A DNA stretch of 64,000 nt from Bordetella genomosp. 1 (GTDB lineage: Bacteria > Pseudomonadota > Gammaproteobacteria > Burkholderiales > Burkholderiaceae_B): NCBI RefSeq assembly GCF_002261335.1, contig NZ_NEVL01000003.1:496001-560000 (forward strand), read 5' to 3'. This document shows positions 10,658 to 20,592 of the stretch, one piece after another. The translations under genes and the position numbers were made by a program. The notes beneath the pieces are model-generated. The model was not told where the DNA came from, searched no databases, and saw only the letters and a program-made list of their open reading frames with translations. Position 1 is the stretch's first letter; the number at the start of each line of letters is the position of its first letter.

Positions 10658-13600
10658 TGCGCGCCCTCGTCAAGCGCCCCGTCGCCTGCGGCTTCTTCGG
10701 CCTGGCGCTGGTCCTGCTGGGCATGGTGGCCTGGCGGCTGTTGCCGGTGGCGCCCCTGCCGCAGGTGGACTTCCCCACCATCGAGGTGCGCGCCGAGCTG
10801 CCGGGCGCCAGCCCCGAGAGCATGGCCAGCACCGTGGCCGCGCCGCTCGAGCGCGCGCTCGGCAGCATCGCCGGCGTCACCTCCATGACCTCGTCGAGCA
10901 ACCAGGGCGCGACCCGCGTCTTCATGCAGTTCGAGCTCGACCGCGACATCAACCAGGCCGCGCGCGACGTGCAGGCCGCGATCAACGCGGCTCAGGCCGA
11001 CCTGCCCTCGGGCATGCCGTCGCGCCCCAGCTATCGCAAGGTGAACCCGTCGCAGGCGCCCATCATGGCGCTCGCGCTCAGCTCTGCCACGCGGCCGGCG
11101 GGCGAGCTCTACGACCTCGGCTCGACCGTGATCGCGCAGCGCCTGTCGCAGGTCCCGGGCGTGGGCGAAGTCACGCTCGGCGGCAGCTCGCTGCCGGCGG
11201 TGCGCGTGCAGGTCAACCCGAACGCCCTGGCGCATTACGGCGTGGCGCTCGACGACGTGCGCGAGGCCATCGGCGACGCCGCGCCGCTGCAGCCGCAGGG
11301 CAGCATCGAGGGCGGCGACGCCCACGCCGCACAGCGCTGGGAGGTCGGCCTGCCCGACCAGCCGCGTACGGCGAGCGAGTACCAGGCCCTGGTGATCCGC
11401 CACCAGGACGGCGCGGTGATCCGGCTCGGCCAGGTGGCGCGCGTGAGCGATTCGGTGGAGAACCGCTACAGCAGCGGTTTTCACAACGACAACCCGGCCG
11501 TGGTGCTGACCATCAGCCGCCAGCCCGGCGCCAACATCATCGACACCATCGCGACCATCGACGCGGCCCTGCCCGGCCTGCGCGCGCTGATGCCGGCCGA
11601 CGTGGACCTGACCGTGGTGCTGGACCGCTCGCCCGGCATCAAGGGCACGCTGGCCGAGGCCCATCTCACGCTCGGGCTGGCCACGCTGCTGGTGATCTTC
11701 GTGGTGTGGCTGTTCCTGGGCGACCTGCGCGCCGCCGCCATCCCGAGCGTGGCGATCCCGGTCAGCCTGGTCGCCACCTTCGCCGTGATGTATGCCGCCG
11801 GCTTCTCGCTCAACAATCTTTCGCTGATGGCGCTCATCGTGGCCGCCGGGCTGGTGGTGGACGACGCCATCGTGGTGCTGGAGAACATCCGCCGCCACAT
11901 GGAACGCGGCCTGTCGCCGCGGCGCGCGGCGCTGCGCGGCGTGAGCGAGGTGGGCTTCACCCTGATCGCCATGACCGTGGCGCTGGCCGTGGTGTTCGTG
12001 TCCATCCTGTTCATGGGCGGGCTGGTGGAGCGGCTATTCCGCGAGTTCTCGATCACGCTGGTGGCGGCCACGCTGCTGTCGCTGGTGGTCGCCGTGGCCA
12101 TCATCCCGGCGCTGTGCGCCGCCTGGCTGCGACCCGCCCCCGCCGACCGACCGCCGCGCCGACTCGACCGCCTGTTCGAGCGCCTGCAGGCCGGCTACGG
12201 CCGCACGCTGGACCGCACGCTGCGCCATCCTCGCATCACGCTGGCCGCGCTGGCCGCCGTGATCGGCCTGAACGTGGTGCTCTACCTGCAGGCGCCCAAG
12301 GGCTTTCTGCCGACCCAGGACACCGGCCAGCTGATGGGCTTCGTGCGCGGCGACGACGGGTTTTCGTTCCAGGTGATGCAGCCCAAGATCGACGCCTACC
12401 GCCAGCTGGTGCTCAGGCACCCGGCCGTGCAGGACGTGATCGGCTACAACGGCGGCAACCTCGGCATCAGCAATTCGCTGTTCCTGATCCGCCTGAAACC
12501 GGCCTCCGAACGCAAGCAGAGCTCGCAGCAGGTGATCGACTGGCTGCGCGCCAACGAGCCCCAGGTCGCGGGCGGGATGTTCTTCATCAACGTGGACCAG
12601 GACCTGCGCATGCCCGGCGGCTTCGACGCCTCGGGCGACCACGAGCTCGCCATCCTGAGCAGCAACGTCACGCTGCTCAACCAATGGGCGCGCACGATTT
12701 CCAAGGGCATGCAGGACATGCCCGAACTCGAAGGCGTGGACGCGGTCGGCGACGCCGCCACGCAGCAGGTGCTGATCACCATCGACCGGGTGGCGGCGCA
12801 GCGCCTGGGCGTGGACATGCAGACCATCGCCAGCGTGCTCGGCAACTCGTTCTCGCAGCGCCAGGTCGCCACGCTCTACGACGCCATGAACCAGTACCGC
12901 GTGGTGCTGGAGCTGGACCCGCGCTACACCGAGGATCCGGCCGTGCTCGAACGCGTGCAGGTGCTGGCCGCGGACGGCCGGCGCGTGCCGCTCACCGCGT
13001 TCGCGACCTACGACTACGGCATGGTCAACGACCGCGTCTATCACGACGGCATGTTCGCGGCCACCGGGGTGGGCTTCTCGCTCGCCCCCGGCGTGTCGCT
13101 CGAACAGGGCCTGGCCGCGATCGACGCGAAGATGGCCAGCCTGATGGTGCCGAGCGAGATCCAGACCCGCCTGGGCGGCAGTGCCCGCAGCTTCCAGAAG
13201 GCGCTGCAGGACCAGCCCTGGCTGATCCTGGCCGTGCTGGTCGCGATCTACCTGGTGCTGGGCATCCTGTACGAAAGCCCGCTGCACCCCCTCACCATCC
13301 TCTCGACCCTGCCTTCGGCGGGCATCGGCGCGCTGCTGGCGCTGCGGCTGGCCGACATCGAGTTCACGCTGATCGCGTTGCTCGGGCTGTTCCTGCTGGT
13401 GGGAGTGGTGATGAAGAACGCGATCCTGATGATCGACTTCGCCCTCGCCCTGGAGCGGCGCGAGGCGCTCTCGCCCGAGGTGGCCATCCACCGGGCCGCC
13501 CTGCTGCGGCTGCGGCCGATCGTGATGACCAACCTGGCCGGCCTGCTCGGCGCCCTGCCGCTGGTGCTGGGCCTGGGCGAAGGGTCGGAGCTGCGCCGCC

Positions 13601-13758
13601 CGCTCGGGGTGGCCATCGTGGGCGGCCTGGCCATCAGCCAGTTCCTCACGCTCTACACCACGCCGGTGGTCTATCTGGCGCTGGACCGGCTGCGCCTGGC
13701 CCGGGCGCGTCGGCGCGCCACGGCTGCCCCCGCCGCGGCACCGGATTCTCTACCCTGA
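10654..13758 (+). CDS. mdtC: RND multidrug efflux pump subunit (MdtC-like)
   Basis: 1034 residues, starting at ATG 10654 inside the mdtB stop. It is a clear paralogue of the preceding gene: [20 protein letters not shown]4 aspartates in [13 protein letters not shown] (about 401-402) and a TM10 lysine in [13 protein letters not shown]. The tail is Arg/Ala rich and diverged. Having two different RND genes after one adaptor is characteristic of MdtABC rather than AcrAB-type operons. Substrates in E. coli include bile salts and novobiocin, with a reported role in enterobactin export; substrates here are unknown. Confidence 0.93.
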   Translation: MMRALVKRPVACGFFGLALVLLGMVAWRLLPVAPLPQVDFPTIEVRAELPGASPESMASTVAAPLERALGSIAGVTSMTSSSNQGATRVFMQFELDRDINQAARDVQAAINAAQADLPSGMPSRPSYRKVNPSQAPIMALALSSATRPAGELYDLGSTVIAQRLSQVPGVGEVTLGGSSLPAVRVQVNPNALAHYGVALDDVREAIGDAAPLQPQGSIEGGDAHAAQRWEVGLPDQPRTASEYQALVIRHQDGAVIRLGQVARVSDSVENRYSSGFHNDNPAVVLTISRQPGANIIDTIATIDAALPGLRALMPADVDLTVVLDRSPGIKGTLAEAHLTLGLATLLVIFVVWLFLGDLRAAAIPSVAIPVSLVATFAVMYAAGFSLNNLSLMALIVAAGLVVDDAIVVLENIRRHMERGLSPRRAALRGVSEVGFTLIAMTVALAVVFVSILFMGGLVERLFREFSITLVAATLLSLVVAVAIIPALCAAWLRPAPADRPPRRLDRLFERLQAGYGRTLDRTLRHPRITLAALAAVIGLNVVLYLQAPKGFLPTQDTGQLMGFVRGDDGFSFQVMQPKIDAYRQLVLRHPAVQDVIGYNGGNLGISNSLFLIRLKPASERKQSSQQVIDWLRANEPQVAGGMFFINVDQDLRMPGGFDASGDHELAILSSNVTLLNQWARTISKGMQDMPELEGVDAVGDAATQQVLITIDRVAAQRLGVDMQTIASVLGNSFSQRQVATLYDAMNQYRVVLELDPRYTEDPAVLERVQVLAADGRRVPLTAFATYDYGMVNDRVYHDGMFAATGVGFSLAPGVSLEQGLAAIDAKMASLMVPSEIQTRLGGSARSFQKALQDQPWLILAVLVAIYLVLGILYESPLHPLTILSTLPSAGIGALLALRLADIEFTLIALLGLFLLVGVVMKNAILMIDFALALERREALSPEVAIHRAALLRLRPIVMTNLAGLLGALPLVLGLGEGSELRRPLGVAIVGGLAISQFLTLYTTPVVYLALDRLRLARARRRATAAPAAAPDSLP

Positions 13759-13840
13759 CGGGAACCTGAACGCATGATCGCGGTCTCATCGAGCCCGGCG
13801 CCGCACTCCTCGCGGCGCGGGTCCCTGGAGTGTCACGATC

Positions 13841-13996
13841 ATGTTCGGATTCGGTATTGCCCTGGCCCTGCTCGCGCTGTCGAGCTTTTATGCGGCCTGG
13901 AGTTCACGCGGCGAGGGTTGCGCCCGGCGCGACGTCATGGCGCTGGGCGGCGTCGGCGCGGCCAGCTCCCTCACCAGCCTGCCCTTCCTGCTCTGA
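13841..13996 (+). CDS. Possible 51-residue membrane peptide
   Basis: ATG 13841 follows GGAG with a 10-base gap and opens 51 codons to TGA 13994-13996. The product starts MFGFGIALALLALSSFYAAW, a single hydrophobic helix, then a short basic segment and a second weakly hydrophobic tail LTSLPFLL. It lies 83 bases after mdtC and ends 27 bases before the convergent LysR gene. Codon third positions are GC rich like real genes here, but the length makes this a tentative call. It could be a small pump-associated peptide or chance. Confidence 0.4.
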   Translation: MFGFGIALALLALSSFYAAWSSRGEGCARRDVMALGGVGAASSLTSLPFLL

Positions 13997-14022
13997 AACC
14001 GGGCGCCTGGACGCCCCGGCGT

Positions 14023-14919
14023 TCAGGCCGCCCGCCGCGTCTGCGACGGCTGCGCCATGCAGCCATGCAGGTACTCGATCACGTGGCGCGCGCGCACCGA
14101 CATCGGCCACTCGGCACGATGGATCCACCACAGCGTGTCGGCCACCGGCGGACCGCAATCGGCCACCTCCAGCGCCTCCTGCCGCGCATAGCAGAGCCGC
14201 GCGTGCTGCGGAATCACGGTAAAGCCCAGCCCGCGCGCCACCGGCTCCAGCAGCAGCGCCACCTGGTTGCTGTAGCCATTCACGGGCAGGCTGCGCACGC
14301 CCGGGTTGCCCGGAAACCGGCGCGACAGCAGCCGCGTCGCCATCGCCTGGCCATCGGGATGATCGATGAAGCCGAGCCGTTCCAGGTCGGCCCAGTGGTG
14401 CGGGCACTGGCCGGCCGGCACCACCAGCTCGAGCGGCTCCTCCATGAAGGGCTCGGCCACCAGGCGCGGATCGTCGGGCTTGAGCGTGACCAGGCCGATC
14501 TCGTAGTCCTTGCTCAGCACGCCGTCGAGTGCTTCCTGGTCGGGCGCGAAGCGGTGCCGCACGGCCAGCCCGGGCCGCGACTGCTGGAAATCGAGCAGCA
14601 GCGGATAGAGCGCCAGGCCGATGCTGCCCGGCGTGATGAGGCTCACCTCGCCCTTGCAGGCGTCGGCATCGGCCAGCCGGCCGTGCAGGCGGCGGTCGGC
14701 CTGCTCCAGCTCGTTGCAGTATTCCAGCAGCGCCATGCCCGCCGGCGTGAGCTCGATCTGGCGCGTGCGGCGGATCAGCAGCGGGCCCAGCTCACCCTCG
14801 AGATGGCGGATGTGCTGGCTCACCGCGGCCTGGGTCAGGTCGAGCCGCTCGGCCGCGCGGGTGAAGCCGCCCGTTTCCGCCACGGTGCGGAAGGTATTGA
14901 GCCATTGCGTGTTCAACAT
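14023..14919 (-). CDS. LysR-family transcriptional regulator
   Basis: 298 residues from ATG 14919. The N-terminal winged helix reads MLNTQWLNTFRTVAETGGFT with helix-turn-helix RLDLTQAAVSQHIRHLE (about residues 26-42), followed by an effector-binding domain. It is transcribed divergently from the old yellow enzyme gene, the usual arrangement for a LysR regulator and its target. An inverted repeat of LysR-box form lies between them (14931-14951). The ligand is unknown. Confidence 0.93.
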   Translation of the reverse strand: MLNTQWLNTFRTVAETGGFTRAAERLDLTQAAVSQHIRHLEGELGPLLIRRTRQIELTPAGMALLEYCNELEQADRRLHGRLADADACKGEVSLITPGSIGLALYPLLLDFQQSRPGLAVRHRFAPDQEALDGVLSKDYEIGLVTLKPDDPRLVAEPFMEEPLELVVPAGQCPHHWADLERLGFIDHPDGQAMATRLLSRRFPGNPGVRSLPVNGYSNQVALLLEPVARGLGFTVIPQHARLCYARQEALEVADCGPPVADTLWWIHRAEWPMSVRARHVIEYLHGCMAQPSQTRRAA

Positions 14920-14930
14920 AAGGGATATTT

Positions 14931-14951
14931 ATCAAATCCATAAGCTTTGAT
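14931..14951. promoter_or_regulatory. Candidate LysR operator
   Basis: ATCAAA at 14931-14936 and its complement TTTGAT at 14946-14951 form an inverted repeat with a 9-base centre. This has the T-N11-A form of LysR boxes, and it lies 11 bases upstream of the LysR start. A TATACC -10-like element near 14963 points towards the reductase gene. Confidence 0.45.
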
Positions 14952-15089
14952 TAGTTCCAATATACCCTGGGCCGGCCTAGACTGCGTGCACCGCAGGCAG
15001 GAATGTTGCACCGCGCCAACCTGCCGCACGCCCAACCCCGGGGGCCGCCGCCGTGCGCCTGCCCCCGTAGCAACGAGTCGATGATTCCC

Positions 15090-16208
15090 ATGAGTACGCC
15101 CGCCCTCTTCACCCCGTTCACCCTCAAGGACGTGACGCTGCGCAACCGCATCGCCGTCCCGCCGATGTGCCAGTACAGCGCCGTCGACGGCCTCACCAAT
15201 GAATGGCACCAGGTCCATTACCCGTCGATCGCCCGCGGCGGCGCCGGCCTGGTGATCGTGGAAGCCACCGCCGTCGCGCCGGAAGGCCGCATCACGCCGG
15301 ACTGCACCGGCCTGTGGAACGACGCGCAGGCCGAAGGCATGGCCCGCATCGCCGCCAGCATCAAGGCCGCGGGCGCCGTGCCCGGCATCCAGATCGGCCA
15401 TGCCGGCCGCAAGGCCAGCGCCAACAACCCCTGGGAAGGCGACGACCACATCGCCGACGGCGACCCGCGCGCCTGGCAGCCCGTGGCCCCCTCGGCCATC
15501 GCCTACGGCGCCGGCCTGCCCAAGGTGCCGCGCGAGATGACGCTGGCCGAGATCGAGCGGACCAAGGCCGATTTCGCCGCCGCGGCGCGCCGCGCCCGTG
15601 ATGCCGGCTTCGAATGGCTGGAGCTGCACTTCGCCCACGGCTACCTGGCGCAGAGCTTCTTCTCGCCCCACAGCAACCAGCGCACCGACCAATACGGCGG
15701 CAGCTTCGACAACCGTGGCCGCTTCCTGCTCGAAACGCTGGCCGCGGTGCGCGAAGTCTGGCCCGAGAACCTGCCGCTGACCGCGCGTTTCGGCGTGATC
15801 GAATACGACGGCCGCGACGAAGAGACGCTGGCCGAATCGATCGAACTCACGCGCCGCATGTGCGATGGCGGGCTGGACCTGCTGAGCGTGAGCGTCAATT
15901 TCGTGATCCCGCAGACCCAGATTCCCTGGGGCCCGGCCTTCCTCGCCCCGGTCGCCGAACGCGTGCGCCGCGAGGCCGGCCTGCCGGTGGCTTCGGCCTG
16001 GGGCATGGACGCGTCGGCCGATGCCGAGCGCATGGTCGCCCGCGAGCAGCTCGACCTGGTGATGGTGGGCCGCGCCCACCTGGCCAACCCGCACTATGCC
16101 TACCGCATGGCGCAGGAGCTCAAGCTCGACCGCCCCGACTGGATCCTGCCGCCGCCCTACGCCCACTGGCTCGAGCGCTATCGCGGCCCCGCCAAGGTCG
16201 CGCGCTGA
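15090..16208 (+). CDS. NADH:flavin oxidoreductase, old yellow enzyme (YqjM/XenA class)
   Basis: 372 residues from ATG 15090; ATG 15081 would add three residues. FMN-binding TIM barrel. The YqjM/XenA class mark PPMCQYSAVDG places the redox-tuning cysteine at residue 27. The substrate-binding histidines are His180 and His183 in HFAHGYLAQSFFSPHSNQ, followed by RTDQYGGSFDNR, and the phosphate-binding end is VMVGRAHLANP. Such enzymes reduce activated C=C bonds of enones and nitro compounds with NAD(P)H. The divergent LysR gene is its likely regulator. An intrinsic terminator follows, so it is probably a single-gene unit. Confidence 0.93.
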   Translation: MSTPALFTPFTLKDVTLRNRIAVPPMCQYSAVDGLTNEWHQVHYPSIARGGAGLVIVEATAVAPEGRITPDCTGLWNDAQAEGMARIAASIKAAGAVPGIQIGHAGRKASANNPWEGDDHIADGDPRAWQPVAPSAIAYGAGLPKVPREMTLAEIERTKADFAAAARRARDAGFEWLELHFAHGYLAQSFFSPHSNQRTDQYGGSFDNRGRFLLETLAAVREVWPENLPLTARFGVIEYDGRDEETLAESIELTRRMCDGGLDLLSVSVNFVIPQTQIPWGPAFLAPVAERVRREAGLPVASAWGMDASADAERMVAREQLDLVMVGRAHLANPHYAYRMAQELKLDRPDWILPPPYAHWLERYRGPAKVAR

Positions 16209-16238
16209 CGCGCGGGGCACGGCACGACCCGGCCGAGG

Positions 16239-16266
16239 ATGCCGCGCTTTGGCGCGGCATTTTTCT
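16239..16266 (+). terminator. Intrinsic terminator after the old yellow enzyme gene
   Basis: ATGCCGCGC at 16239-16247 pairs with GCGCGGCAT at 16252-16260 around a 4-base loop, and is followed by a T run. The stem is nine perfect base pairs, 30 bases past the stop codon. Confidence 0.85.
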
Positions 16267-16368
16267 TTGGTCCACGGCGCGCGCGGTGGCACGGCGTTTT
16301 GGCTATAGTGCCGGCTTTGCCCGGCGCGCCGCGCATGCGCGCCCGGCCCGTCCTGTCGAGGTCATCCG

Positions 16369-17139
16369 GTGCTCATCATCCAGGCCGGCACGGCGCCCGC
16401 GGTCATCCGCGACGCCTGCGGCGACATTTCCAGCTGGTTCCGCCTGGCGCTGGCGCCCGTTGCCGGCGAGGTGCGCGTCGTGCGCGTGTTCGACGGCGAG
16501 CCCCTGCCGCCGCCCGATCCCGCCGTGCCCGCCGTCATCACCGGATCCTGGGCCATGGTGACCAACCGCCATCCCTGGAGCGAGGCCACCGCCGAGTGGA
16601 TCCGCCAGGCCATGGCCATCGAAGCGCCGCTGCTGGGCGTGTGCTACGGCCATCAGCTGATGGCGCACGCGCTGGGCGGCGAGGTCGACTACCACCCGCG
16701 CGGCCGCGAACTCGGCTGCCACACGGTGACGCTGGCCGATGCGGCGCGCAACGACAGCCTGCTCGGCCGCCTGCCGCCGGTGTTCCGCGCCCATCTCACG
16801 CACGAACAGAGCGTGCTGCGCGTGCCGGCCGGCGCCCGGGTGCTGGCGTCGTCCGCTCACGATCCGCACCAGATCCTGCGCTACGGTCCGCGCGCGCTGT
16901 CGACCCAGTTCCATCCCGAGTTCACGCCGGCGCTGCTGCGCGCCTGCATCGCCCGGCGCGCCGATGCCCTGCACGGCGAAGGGCTGGACCCGCAGGCCAT
17001 GATGGACGCGGCCGAGGAGGCGCCGCACGCGCGCGCCATCCTGCTGGATTTCGCCACGCAGTCGCGCAGCGCGCCGGCGCCGACGGCGGCGTGGGACCCC
17101 GGCATACCGGTGGCCGGCATGCCGGTGCCTGCCTGCTGA
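16369..17139 (+). CDS. Class I glutamine amidotransferase (GMP-synthase-like)
   Basis: 256 residues from GTG 16369. The nucleophile elbow GVCYGHQL places the catalytic cysteine at residue 92, and FHPE near residue 181 gives the histidine and glutamate of the triad. There is no synthetase domain, so this is a free-standing amidotransferase. Such proteins are often annotated GMP synthase-like but act on other amides; some are gamma-glutamyl hydrolases. It precedes the DUF2625 gene by 19 bases, which suggests co-transcription. Substrate unknown. Confidence 0.88.
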   Translation: MLIIQAGTAPAVIRDACGDISSWFRLALAPVAGEVRVVRVFDGEPLPPPDPAVPAVITGSWAMVTNRHPWSEATAEWIRQAMAIEAPLLGVCYGHQLMAHALGGEVDYHPRGRELGCHTVTLADAARNDSLLGRLPPVFRAHLTHEQSVLRVPAGARVLASSAHDPHQILRYGPRALSTQFHPEFTPALLRACIARRADALHGEGLDPQAMMDAAEEAPHARAILLDFATQSRSAPAPTAAWDPGIPVAGMPVPAC

Positions 17140-17158
17140 TTCAGGTAGGCTTACGCGC

Positions 17159-17794
17159 ATGAAACCGCTGCACGAACTGATCAACACGACCGAACCCGCC
17201 CTGCCGCTGCTCCGCCAGTGGGCCGACGAATCCGCCGTCACGTGCGAGATCCTGCCGCCCTCCGAACGCCGCGACACGGTGTTGCTGGGGCTGCAGGTCA
17301 CCACCCGCTCGCCCCTGGGCGCGGTGGCGCACGACACCGGCGGCCTGCTGATCGATCACGGCTGGCTGCGCGTGCTCGGCTCCGGGCATGCGCGCCTCAC
17401 GCGCGACCTGCTGTCCTGGAACGAGACCCGCGGCCAGGGCCTGCTGCTGGTGGCCGACGACGCCGCGGGCGGCTTCTTCGCGCTCAACGGCGGCGCCTTG
17501 GGCGACGATGCGGGCGCGCTCTATTACTGGGCGCCCGATTCGCTCGAATGGGAGCCGCTCGAGATCGGCTACGGCGACTTCCTGCAATGGGCGCTGAGCG
17601 GCCGGCTGGCGCAGTTCTACGCCGACCTGCGCTGGCCCGAGTGGCAGGCCGAGGTCGCCGCCTTGCCGGGCGACCAGTGCATGAGCTTCTTTCCGTTCCT
17701 GTGGTCGCGCGAAGGCGCGCCGGCCACGAGCGCGCGCAAGCCGGTGCCGGTGGCCGAACAGTACGCGTTCAACCTCGAACAGGGTGGCACCTAG
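17159..17794 (+). CDS. DUF2625 family protein
   Basis: 211 residues from ATG 17159. It starts MKPLHELINTTEPALPLLRQW and contains the core segments TGGLLIDHGWLRVLGSGH, GGFFALNGGALG and YGDFLQWALSGRLAQFY, which I recognise as DUF2625, a soluble family of unknown function related in layout to SMI1/KNR4-type proteins. There is no signal peptide. Some SMI1-like proteins are immunity proteins, but no toxin gene is adjacent, so no such role is claimed. Confidence 0.8.
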   Translation: MKPLHELINTTEPALPLLRQWADESAVTCEILPPSERRDTVLLGLQVTTRSPLGAVAHDTGGLLIDHGWLRVLGSGHARLTRDLLSWNETRGQGLLLVADDAAGGFFALNGGALGDDAGALYYWAPDSLEWEPLEIGYGDFLQWALSGRLAQFYADLRWPEWQAEVAALPGDQCMSFFPFLWSREGAPATSARKPVPVAEQYAFNLEQGGT

Positions 17795-17937
17795 CCCGCG
17801 CGCCTATCAGCATCACGCCGGCGGCGCATCGCCCGGCGGGCCGGCCCGCGCAGCGGGTTTGCTACAGTCTCGCAACGCCGCGCCGGCCGCCTCGACCCCG
17901 AGCCGCGGCCCGGCCGCCCCGCCATCGAGGAGACCCC

Positions 17938-18618
17938 GTGCGCCGCCTGACCCCGCTGTCCAGCCTGTTTTCCGCCCTCTGCCTCGCGCTCACGCTGGGC
18001 GCCGCCACGCCGGCCGGCGCCGAACCGCAGCCCGAGGCGCTGCTGGCGGCCGCGCGCCTCGGCGACAACGACGCGGTGCGCACGCTGCTGCGCGCCGGCA
18101 CTGCCATCGATCCGCGCGACGCCGCCGGCAACACGCCGCTGCTGCTGGCCACCGCGAAAGGCCACACCACCACCGCGCTGGTGCTGATCGAGGCCGGCGC
18201 CGACGTCAACCTGAAGAACGACATGCAGGACAGCGCCTATCTGCTGGCCGGCGCGCGCGGCGAGCTCGACATCGTGCGCGCCACCATCGAGCACGGCGCC
18301 AATCTCAAGAGCACCAACCGCTACGGCGGCACCGCGCTGATCCCCGCCTGCGAGCGCGGCCACGTCGCCACGGTGAAGCTGTTGCTCGAGGCCGGCGTCG
18401 ACCCCGACCACGTCAATCGCCTGGGCTGGACCGGCCTGCTCGAAGCCATCCTGCTGAGCGACGGCGGGCCGCGCCACCAGGAGATCGTGGCCCTCTTGAT
18501 TGCGCACGGCGCCGACGTCAACCTGCCCGATGGCGACGGCGTGAGCCCGCTCACCCACGCGCGCCAGCGCGGCCACACCGCCACCGCCCGCCTGCTGGAG
18601 CAGGCCGGCGCACGCTGA
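17938..18618 (+). CDS. Exported ankyrin-repeat protein
   Basis: 226 residues from GTG 17938, chosen because GAGGAG stands just upstream and the reading begins with a clean signal peptide (MRRLTPLSSLFSALCLALT, cleavage after ATPAGA). The mature part is five to six ankyrin repeats, for example DAAGNTPLLLATAKGHTTTA, YGGTALIPACERGHVATVK and DGVSPLTHARQRGHTATARL. Periplasmic ankyrin proteins in proteobacteria are sometimes linked to catalase or to toxin binding. No partner is evident here. It ends 9 bases before the convergent SDR gene. Confidence 0.88.
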   Translation: MRRLTPLSSLFSALCLALTLGAATPAGAEPQPEALLAAARLGDNDAVRTLLRAGTAIDPRDAAGNTPLLLATAKGHTTTALVLIEAGADVNLKNDMQDSAYLLAGARGELDIVRATIEHGANLKSTNRYGGTALIPACERGHVATVKLLLEAGVDPDHVNRLGWTGLLEAILLSDGGPRHQEIVALLIAHGADVNLPDGDGVSPLTHARQRGHTATARLLEQAGAR

Positions 18619-18627
18619 GCGGCGCGC

Positions 18628-19398
18628 TCACTGCCCCTGCCGGGTCGGCATCACCACCACCTGCTGCAGATTGACCCGCTTGGGCAGACCGGCCAGGAAG
18701 CCGACCACCTCGGCCACGTCTTGCGGCTGCAGGAACTCGATCTGCTCGCCGGCCTGCGTCAGCCAGTCGAGCGCGCCCTGGAAGGTCACGTGATCCTGCA
18801 GCTCGGTCGCGACGATGCCGGGCTCGATCATCGCCACCCGGATGTTCTTCGGACCCAGCTCGATGCGCAGGTGGCGCGTCAGGTGGCTCACATAGGCCTT
18901 GGTGGCGCTATAGGTGGCGAAGTACGGAAACAGGCCCTGGGCGCAGATCGACGAGGTGTTGATCAGGTCGGCCGGCGCGCCCTCGGCCGCGGCCTGCGCC
19001 AGTTGCGGCACGAAGGCATGGATCACGCGCATCACGCCAGTCACGTTCAGATCGATCTGTTGTTCCCACTCCGCCAGCCGGCGGTCTTCGATCGCGCCGG
19101 GCAACATCACGCCGGCGTTGTTGAACACCAGGTCGGCGCGGCCCCATTCGGCGGCCACCCGCGCCGCCGCCGCGTCCACCGAGGCCTGGTCCGTCACGTC
19201 CGTGGCCAGCGCCATGGCCTGGCCGCCCGCGGCCTCGATCTCGGCCACGGCCTCGGCCAGCCGCTCGGCACGGCGCGCCAGCAGCGCCACGCGTGCGCCG
19301 CGCGCCGCCAGCAGCCGCGCGCTGGCCAGGCCGATGCCGCTGGACGCGCCCACCACCACGGCCACGCGGCCGGCCAGATCCTGATTGATTGCGTTCAT
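18628..19398 (-). CDS. Short-chain dehydrogenase/reductase
   Basis: 256 residues from ATG 19398 with GGGAGATC just upstream. The Rossmann motif GASSGIG is at residues 17-23, NNAG near 93, the catalytic serine in INTSS and Tyr-Lys in YSATK. The tail NLQQVVVMPTRQGQ resembles YdfG-like serine or hydroxy-acid dehydrogenases. It is divergent from a LysR gene that probably controls it. Substrate unknown. Confidence 0.92.
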   Translation of the reverse strand: MNAINQDLAGRVAVVVGASSGIGLASARLLAARGARVALLARRAERLAEAVAEIEAAGGQAMALATDVTDQASVDAAAARVAAEWGRADLVFNNAGVMLPGAIEDRRLAEWEQQIDLNVTGVMRVIHAFVPQLAQAAAEGAPADLINTSSICAQGLFPYFATYSATKAYVSHLTRHLRIELGPKNIRVAMIEPGIVATELQDHVTFQGALDWLTQAGEQIEFLQPQDVAEVVGFLAGLPKRVNLQQVVVMPTRQGQ

Positions 19399-19501
19399 GC
19401 TGATCTCCCGTTGGGTTGTCGCGCCGCGATGCGCAGCGCCATGGTGCGAACTTTAGGCAGATCCACTCATCTCCAGTAGTTGGCCAACAGGCAAATCATT
19501 C

Positions 19502-19516
19502 ACAACCGAAAGTTGT
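19502..19516. promoter_or_regulatory. Candidate operator in the SDR/LysR intergenic region
   Basis: ACAAC-CGAAA-GTTGT is a perfect 5-base inverted repeat, followed at once by CATAAT (19517-19522), a -10-like hexamer 33 bases before the LysR start. The position suits autoregulation by the LysR protein. Confidence 0.35.
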
Positions 19517-19554
19517 CATAATGGAGGCCTCTTCCGTTTGCCGGCGCGACAGCC

Positions 19555-20538
19555 ATGAACGAACTGCGTGCGATATCGATCTTTGTGCGGGTGGCCGAGC
19601 TCGGCAGTTTCAACCAGGTGGCGCTATCGCAGGGCATGACGCCACAGGCGGTGAGCAAGAGCATCCGGCAGCTCGAACACCACCTCGGCCAGCGGCTGTT
19701 CCATCGCACGACCCGCAGCAACACCCTCACCGAAGACGGCCAGCGTTTCCTCGAGGCGGTCAAGCCCCGGCTCGATGCGCTGCAGCGGGTGCTGACCGGC
19801 GCGCGCCAGGCCAGCGGCGACGAGCAGGGCCTGGTGCGCATCGGCGCGGCCACGCCGGTCGGCCGCAAGGTGCTGATGCCGCTGCTGCGGGCATTTCATG
19901 CGCGCCATCCGCGCATCGAGGTCGAGCTGGTGCTCGACGAAAAGTTCTCGGACCTCGTGGCCGAGCGCATCGACGTGGGTTTTCGTGCCGGCAGCGCGCC
20001 GGAGGCGCAGGTGGTCACGCGCCAGCTGTTCCCGATCCAGGACATCGTGTGTGCGGCGCCGGCCTATCTGCGCGAGGCCGGCGTGCCGGCCGATCTCGAC
20101 GCGCTGGCCGGCCACCGTTGCACCGGCTACCGCAGCCCCACCACCGGCCGGCTGCTGCCCTGGGAATTCAAGATCGACGGCATGACGGTCTATCGCAACG
20201 TCACGCCGGTCTTCTGCGCCAACGAGCCCGAGACCGAAATGGAGGGCGTGCTGGCCGGCTTCGGCATCGGCCTGATCGACAGCATCAATGCCGTCGGCCG
20301 GCTGCGCGCCGGCGAGCTGGTGCCGCTGTTCACCGACCGGGTCAACGACAGGCGCGGCCTGCACATCTGGTATGCCAACCGCAGCAACATGCCGCGGCGC
20401 GTGCGGCTGTTCATCGACTTCGCCCTCGAACGCCTGCTGGACAGCACCGACTACACCCTGTCCGCGGCCGAGCTGCGCACGCTGGAGCGCAAGGGGCTGG
20501 CGGCCGTGCGCCGCGGCGCCGGCAGATCGGACGGATGA
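19555..20538 (+). CDS. LysR-family transcriptional regulator
   Basis: 327 residues from ATG 19555 (MNELRAISIFVRVAELGSFN). The helix-turn-helix segment is ALSQGMTPQAVSKSIRQLE, followed by a linker helix and effector domain with VRIGAATPVGRKVLMPLL. This is the CrgA/DmlR-like subgroup. It faces away from the SDR gene at 18628-19398, its likely target, across 156 bases carrying an inverted repeat. Confidence 0.93.
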   Translation: MNELRAISIFVRVAELGSFNQVALSQGMTPQAVSKSIRQLEHHLGQRLFHRTTRSNTLTEDGQRFLEAVKPRLDALQRVLTGARQASGDEQGLVRIGAATPVGRKVLMPLLRAFHARHPRIEVELVLDEKFSDLVAERIDVGFRAGSAPEAQVVTRQLFPIQDIVCAAPAYLREAGVPADLDALAGHRCTGYRSPTTGRLLPWEFKIDGMTVYRNVTPVFCANEPETEMEGVLAGFGIGLIDSINAVGRLRAGELVPLFTDRVNDRRGLHIWYANRSNMPRRVRLFIDFALERLLDSTDYTLSAAELRTLERKGLAAVRRGAGRSDG

Positions 20539-20592
20539 AGCATCGAGCGGTGCAACGGTCTCGCCGCGCGCCGGCCGCGTGACGGTGCGGCG

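Noticed and set aside
13774..14943. 389-codon plus-strand frame covering the LysR gene
   Set aside because: Antisense to a clear LysR regulator with no recognisable protein features.
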